From positions 1-64,000 of IMG/VR virus record IMGVR_UViG_3300013132_005385: a stretch of DNA of 64,000 bases. One strand, 5' to 3'. The notes below the pieces were generated by a model, which was not told the origin of the DNA, made no database searches, and worked only from the letters and a program-made list of their open reading frames with translations. Shown here one piece after another: positions 60,191 through 64,000 of the stretch (its first letter is position 1; each line of letters opens with the position of its first letter). The stretch comes from a virus. The translations under genes and the position numbers were made by a program.

Positions 60191-60727
60191 TTAGTTCTTT
60201 TTTTTATATGAATCCATTAGATCCTTAATCTTTGAGGCCAACTCATAGTTCTCTTCCTTAATGGCTTCTTCCAGCCTCATATTCAAATCCTTCTGACTAT
60301 CCTGAGGAGATTCATTTTTTCTAATAGGTTCAACTCTTTCCTGTGAAATTGCTATGATTGGTGAAAATAAAATTTCTAGTACAGAATCATTTATGGGAAC
60401 GTATATTCTGTCTTCCTCGTGTACATCGTCATTTTCAGATTCCTCTGAAATATCAATTTCCCATTCCCCGTTAACCCATATGATGCTCCATGGTCCATAA
60501 TTTAATTCAGGGAGGTCATTATCTATGGCGTAATTTATTATGGCCAAAACCTCTTCCTTTATTAATTCACTAGACATTTTCTCTCCTTTGACAATCTTTT
60601 TTATTCCCGGAATTTTAGTTGGCTCTACACCAACGCTTCTCTTTAGCATTTTATAGATCTTTAGAACTAAGTCCCAATCAATAGAATCTATTACCCTGTC
60701 TACTAAAATCTTGTTTTTTGGATTCAT
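60191..60727 (-). CDS. Protein with C-terminal UVR-motif-like helix pair (178 aa)
   Basis: A 178-residue protein. The last ~30 residues, RLEEAIKEENYELASKIKDL, match the UVR motif (L...l..AI..E.yE.AA.IrD.i) by which UvrB and UvrC pair. The middle is acidic (SEESENDDVHEEDR) and holds a short strand set GPWSIIWVNGEWEIDI. The presence of UVR-type helices near the two repair-like genes may be meaningful, but such helices also serve as generic protein contacts. Confidence 0.6.
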   Translation of the reverse strand: MNPKNKILVDRVIDSIDWDLVLKIYKMLKRSVGVEPTKIPGIKKIVKGEKMSSELIKEEVLAIINYAIDNDLPELNYGPWSIIWVNGEWEIDISEESENDDVHEEDRIYVPINDSVLEILFSPIIAISQERVEPIRKNESPQDSQKDLNMRLEEAIKEENYELASKIKDLMDSYKKKN

Positions 60728-60739
60728 GCAATTGTTTTT

Positions 60740-63700
60740 TTATGCGTCTATATCATCGATCACAAGAGCCTCCGAATCGTCGAAGAATCTTAATCTCAAA
60801 GGTTGACCAGTTGAGTAATTCTTTTTATATATGGTACAGGAATAATCCTGATACACGTAGGTAGCTGGGGTGAAATCTATATTGCTAACTTGACATTCCG
60901 TAATATTATATTGGAAATTATTTAATATGATATTGCCATCTCCAGGAGATCCTGATCCAGCACCAAATAAATGCCTGATTGTGTTATTAGTGAAATTATC
61001 TTCTATTGAATTAAGATTAAAAAGCCCTCTAATTTCATTTTCTAAGAAATCATTTCCAATTGAATTGTGAGCAAAATCATTATCAATATAATTGGACGAA
61101 AATCCGCTTCCTATCCTATTATTGTAAAATGTCCCATATATTCTGTTATTATAGGCTCCGTCACCTATAATATTAAACTGCATCTCAAATTTAACTGTAT
61201 TTTCCCCTATTATGCCGAAGGAGTTATTTGCGGACAAACTTCCGAGATCATTCGAATAAGAAATGTTATAGAACACATTATTGGAGAGGAGAAATGTTCC
61301 GGAATTGAGAGCAAAAATTGAGTGGTTACCAATCTTATTATCCGCTGTTAAATATAGATTATTAAAAGTGGTAAATTCACTATATGATCCCGTGTTGTTG
61401 TCATATGAAAGTATATAATCACCAGTGGGAACTGCAGCATAATAATTTACCCCTGTTGATGCGTATGAATAATTATTCGACACCAAAGTTGCCGATGTGT
61501 TTGTTGTAATTAACGAGATCTTAAAGCTTAACCCCCCAACTAAAATTACGTCTCCATTAGAAAGTTCTGTTGTAAAAAGGGTTCCAACCCCAGTCAACGA
61601 TGTACCCGAAATGGTAACGGTGCCCGTTTTTACCGAACCTTGTGAGTAATTCTCATATCTTTTAAACTCAACACTTCGGTGATCATAATCCGTTCTGTTG
61701 CCAAGATCGTCTATTCTTTCTGTGATCCTGCCCTTCGCTGGAGCTCCCATAACCTCAGTTGTATTAAAGAATATGTCATATTTTAATTCGTCTGCTGGAT
61801 AAATTAAAGACCAAGCATTAGGAGCTAATGTGCTTCCGCTAGTTGCCAGCACACAAATAGGTTCAATCGATGATGTTTTCGTCGTAACTGATCCTTTTGG
61901 TGTGTATGTTAAAGAGCCATCGAAAGTAAAATCTGGCTGGTCGTAAACTGTCTGATAGTCGCTGATAACATATAACGTTCCCGGAGATAAAGATCCAGGA
62001 CTGGAAGTTATAGTATTGTATAAAGCGCTGTATGTGGTGACGATAATTCCTCCTAAGCTTCCTGGACCTGTCATACCTGTGGGTCCAGTGGGTCCGATGT
62101 TTCCTTGTAATGTAACTATTGAAATAGAAGTAGATCCAGATCCCTTAATTTCAATGTTGCTCCCAGATCCCACCGTGTAATCTACTCTAACCCAGAATCT
62201 TTCCCCCGCCTGTACATCTAATATTGCATTAGCTGTTATGACTTCGTCGGGTGTATATGATGCTTCAGACAGAATTGAATTATACCCTCTGAATCCATCA
62301 ACAGCCAATGGCCCTGATGTATTCTTCATTAAATCCGTTACGATTTTAGATTCCCCTCCTGTTACAGAATGTGTGACTGTAACCCTATATGAAATTAGGT
62401 ATCTTCCACTTTGAAGTATTTCCACGTATGTTCCAGTCTGTCCGGAATTGGTAAAGTTATTATATGAGTAATATGAACCATCTACTATTGGGTATGTGTC
62501 CAATAAAACCGGGGATGTTGATCCTGAAGATAGTGCAGGCTGAGATCCTAATCTATATCCATTAAATGAATATAAACTTGTGGGAATTCCTATAGGACCT
62601 GTGGGACCAATATTCCCGATAGGACCAATATCCCCAGTTGGTCCAGAATCACCTGTGGGACCAACACTCCCTGTTGGGCCTGTCTCTCCAGTAGATCCCG
62701 ATATTCCCGTAGGACCAGTAGCACCAGTAGTCCCTGTAGGTCCAAATATGGTGTAACCTGCATAAACCCACGAGGATGTTCCAGAATTCCACTGGTAAAC
62801 TTGTCCGTCGTTACCGTCTATATAAAGATCCCCGTCTATGCCCGAAAATATAGGCATACCAAATCCTGTGTATATCCCAGGTCCTTTATCTCCGGTTGGG
62901 CCTGTCTCTCCGGTGGCACCAAATCCAGTCATACCCGTGGGACCTGTTGATCCGGTAAACCCTGTTTGTCCTTGAGCTCCGGTAAACCCTGTTTGTCCTT
63001 GAGCTCCGGTAGGTCCAATAGTACCAACAGATCCTATTGGTCCTTGTGCTCCTGTTGGACCTGTTGATCCAGTAAAACCAGTAGTTCCTGCAGTTCCTGC
63101 TGCTCCGGTTGGTCCAGTTACCCCAGTAGCTCCAGTTGGCCCGGTTGGCCCAGTTGGCCCGGTTGACCCAGTTGTGCCAGTGTCGCCTGTGGGTCCTCCA
63201 GAAGGTCCAGTTGGACCTGTAAGTCCTGTAGCACCAGTTGATCCATTAGATCCAGTTGTTCCCGATAGAAAAGAAACCCAAGCATCAAATCCGTCTATGC
63301 CTCCAGAAAGACTTCCAGACGAGATGTTTGTTGACACAGTTCCCGTAATCAGTACAGCGTGTGAATTGGCAGATGCTCCTAAACCAGCATTTGCTATGAT
63401 GGTAACGGTGTTAAGAGAAAATGAGGCAAGACAGGGAACTGATAAATTTTGGAGAATATTAGTTACTAAAAGCTCCGCCGTGGTCACATTATCAATAGTC
63501 CAGGAAGCTGTTCCTGCTAAAACCGGACCTCCACCATTATCATAGTAAACCGATATGGTTTGTCCAGATGATCCCCCTGAATTAATATCAAATTGAAAAG
63601 TTGCCTTAGTCTCGCCAAAACTTAAATATCCTTGGTAGTCGTCGCCAGTAAATCTGACCTGTCCGACCAATCCAGGCTGAAGAGTTGGAAGAGGAGCAGT

Positions 63701-64000
63701 CCTATCCTCTATGAGTCTAAGTCTTCCCCCTGAATTTTTATTTCCAACCACGGCATGCCTGCCTATGAATATATCATTAATAAGGTTAATTCCCGATGCG
63801 AGAATTTCGCCATTATCTCCTTTAATCTCTATAGATGGATTTCCCGAGACCGGCAAATTAATAAGGTTTGCCTTAATAATGTTAGTGTTAAGCCTGCCCG
63901 TGGGAAAATTCAAGGATTTATCCTGAATGCTTATTCCAAAAGCTTTATTTAGAATAGCAAATCCTTGTCTTAATTGATCAAAATTACTATTTGAAACCTG
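60740..64000 (-). CDS. Collagen-like and beta-helical tail fibre, N-terminally cut by the window
   Basis: The frame is open from the window end to 60740 (1086 residues visible), so the true start lies outside; the codon at 63913 is an internal TTG. An N-terminal ~250-residue part includes small beta domains. Two stretches of G-x-y collagen triplets rich in GPTG and GATG are interrupted by a domain containing [18 protein letters not shown]. Then come a TNF/C1q-like beta part ([19 protein letters not shown]) and a C-terminal beta-helix of Asn-rich turns ([20 protein letters not shown]). This modular build is typical of tail fibres or receptor-binding proteins. Confidence 0.85.
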   Translation of the reverse strand, partial: QVSNSNFDQLRQGFAILNKAFGISIQDKSLNFPTGRLNTNIIKANLINLPVSGNPSIEIKGDNGEILASGINLINDIFIGRHAVVGNKNSGGRLRLIEDRTAPLPTLQPGLVGQVRFTGDDYQGYLSFGETKATFQFDINSGGSSGQTISVYYDNGGGPVLAGTASWTIDNVTTAELLVTNILQNLSVPCLASFSLNTVTIIANAGLGASANSHAVLITGTVSTNISSGSLSGGIDGFDAWVSFLSGTTGSNGSTGATGLTGPTGPSGGPTGDTGTTGSTGPTGPTGPTGATGVTGPTGAAGTAGTTGFTGSTGPTGAQGPIGSVGTIGPTGAQGQTGFTGAQGQTGFTGSTGPTGMTGFGATGETGPTGDKGPGIYTGFGMPIFSGIDGDLYIDGNDGQVYQWNSGTSSWVYAGYTIFGPTGTTGATGPTGISGSTGETGPTGSVGPTGDSGPTGDIGPIGNIGPTGPIGIPTSLYSFNGYRLGSQPALSSGSTSPVLLDTYPIVDGSYYSYNNFTNSGQTGTYVEILQSGRYLISYRVTVTHSVTGGESKIVTDLMKNTSGPLAVDGFRGYNSILSEASYTPDEVITANAILDVQAGERFWVRVDYTVGSGSNIEIKGSGSTSISIVTLQGNIGPTGPTGMTGPGSLGGIIVTTYSALYNTITSSPGSLSPGTLYVISDYQTVYDQPDFTFDGSLTYTPKGSVTTKTSSIEPICVLATSGSTLAPNAWSLIYPADELKYDIFFNTTEVMGAPAKGRITERIDDLGNRTDYDHRSVEFKRYENYSQGSVKTGTVTISGTSLTGVGTLFTTELSNGDVILVGGLSFKISLITTNTSATLVSNNYSYASTGVNYYAAVPTGDYILSYDNNTGSYSEFTTFNNLYLTADNKIGNHSIFALNSGTFLLSNNVFYNISYSNDLGSLSANNSFGIIGENTVKFEMQFNIIGDGAYNNRIYGTFYNNRIGSGFSSNYIDNDFAHNSIGNDFLENEIRGLFNLNSIEDNFTNNTIRHLFGAGSGSPGDGNIILNNFQYNITECQVSNIDFTPATYVYQDYSCTIYKKNYSTGQPLRLRFFDDSEALVIDDIDA
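62580..63260 (-). repeat. Collagen-like Gly-x-Thr/Pro coding repeats, two blocks
   Basis: Nine-base periodic repeats of the form GGT CCA/CCT ACA/ACT, coding GPTG-type triplets. They are part of the tail fibre. Variation between copies is large, but blocks such as GAQGQTGFT are repeated exactly, indicating recent local duplication. Confidence 0.85.

Noticed and set aside
63174-63545. Plus-strand Pro/Val-rich open frame opposite the collagen repeats
   Set aside because: Antisense of Gly-x-Thr triplets produces such frames automatically; the minus strand has clear collagen triplets and continues into the fibre.
63911-63913. TTG as the start of the tail fibre
   Set aside because: The frame stays open for 29 more codons to the window end with plausible coding sequence ([14 protein letters not shown]), so the real start lies outside.
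1-64000. tRNA genes, integrase or transposase genes and attachment sites
   Set aside because: Gaps between genes are short and none folds as a cloverleaf by eye; no recombinase or transposase motif was seen in any long frame.

Overview
This window reads as part of the genome of a large T4-like contractile-tailed phage (Caudoviricetes, myovirus morphology). The support is recognisable T4-type morphogenesis proteins: gp25, gp6 and gp7-like baseplate wedge proteins, a gp5-type OB-fold spike protein, a gp27/GpD-like hub, a LysM-bearing gp53-like protein, a gp21-type prohead protease and a gp23-type major capsid protein. They sit in tightly packed, mostly minus-strand, overlapping genes on AT-rich DNA. 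The host is probably a member of the Bacteroidota. This is inferred from a Bacteroidota-style GCTDP...DDGSC tail on the spike protein, A-rich start regions with little Shine-Dalgarno signal, and the AT-rich composition. It is not proven. No tRNA, rRNA, integrase, transposase or CRISPR array was seen.

Layout. (1) 1-23.5 kb, minus strand: the baseplate and tail module. It runs from a tube-initiator-like protein at the high-coordinate end through gp53-, gp27-, gp48/54- and gp5-like genes, an unrecognised 1574-aa protein, then S1-domain, amidoligase-like, neck-like and DUF932-like genes, to gp25, gp6 and a gp7-like gene cut by the window start. (2) 23.5-25.4 kb: small unknown genes and a Nudix hydrolase. 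(3) 25.4-37.5 kb: a long glycan island on one strand. It holds kdsA, a kdsD-like isomerase, gmd, fcl, two FkbM methyltransferases, another methyltransferase and about nine glycosyltransferase-like proteins, including GT10 (fucosyltransferase) and GT17 types. (4) 37.7-42.5 kb: mixed-strand small genes, several with T4-internal-protein-like N-termini, an extremely acidic repeat protein, a strong terminator and a RimK/protease fusion. (5) 42.5-44.5 kb: an asparagine-synthetase-like protein and a P-loop kinase. (6) 44.5-55.1 kb: the head module, with the major capsid protein, a protease fused to a repeat-rich scaffold-like region, and several large coiled-coil proteins predicted to be internal head proteins. 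(7) 55.1-60.7 kb: nucleotidyltransferase, DEDD exonuclease, Fpg/Nei glycosylase, a UVDE-like protein and other accessory genes. (8) 60.7-64 kb: a collagen-like and beta-helical tail fibre cut by the window end.

How the parts may work together. The head module appears to make a capsid whose scaffold and cargo proteins carry short N-terminal targeting peptides resembling T4 IPII/IPIII, with LxE-type sites for the gp21-like protease. This implies a cargo of proteins delivered with the DNA. The glycan island encodes a complete GDP-mannose to GDP-fucose route with a matching GT10 transferase, and the first two steps of Kdo synthesis. It could decorate the virion or alter host surface sugars. Three amide-bond-forming enzymes (amidoligase-like, RimK-like, AsnB-like) and an S1-like RNA-binding protein are unusual additions to a T4-type genome. 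Most functional calls rest on motif recognition by eye and have not been tested by database search.
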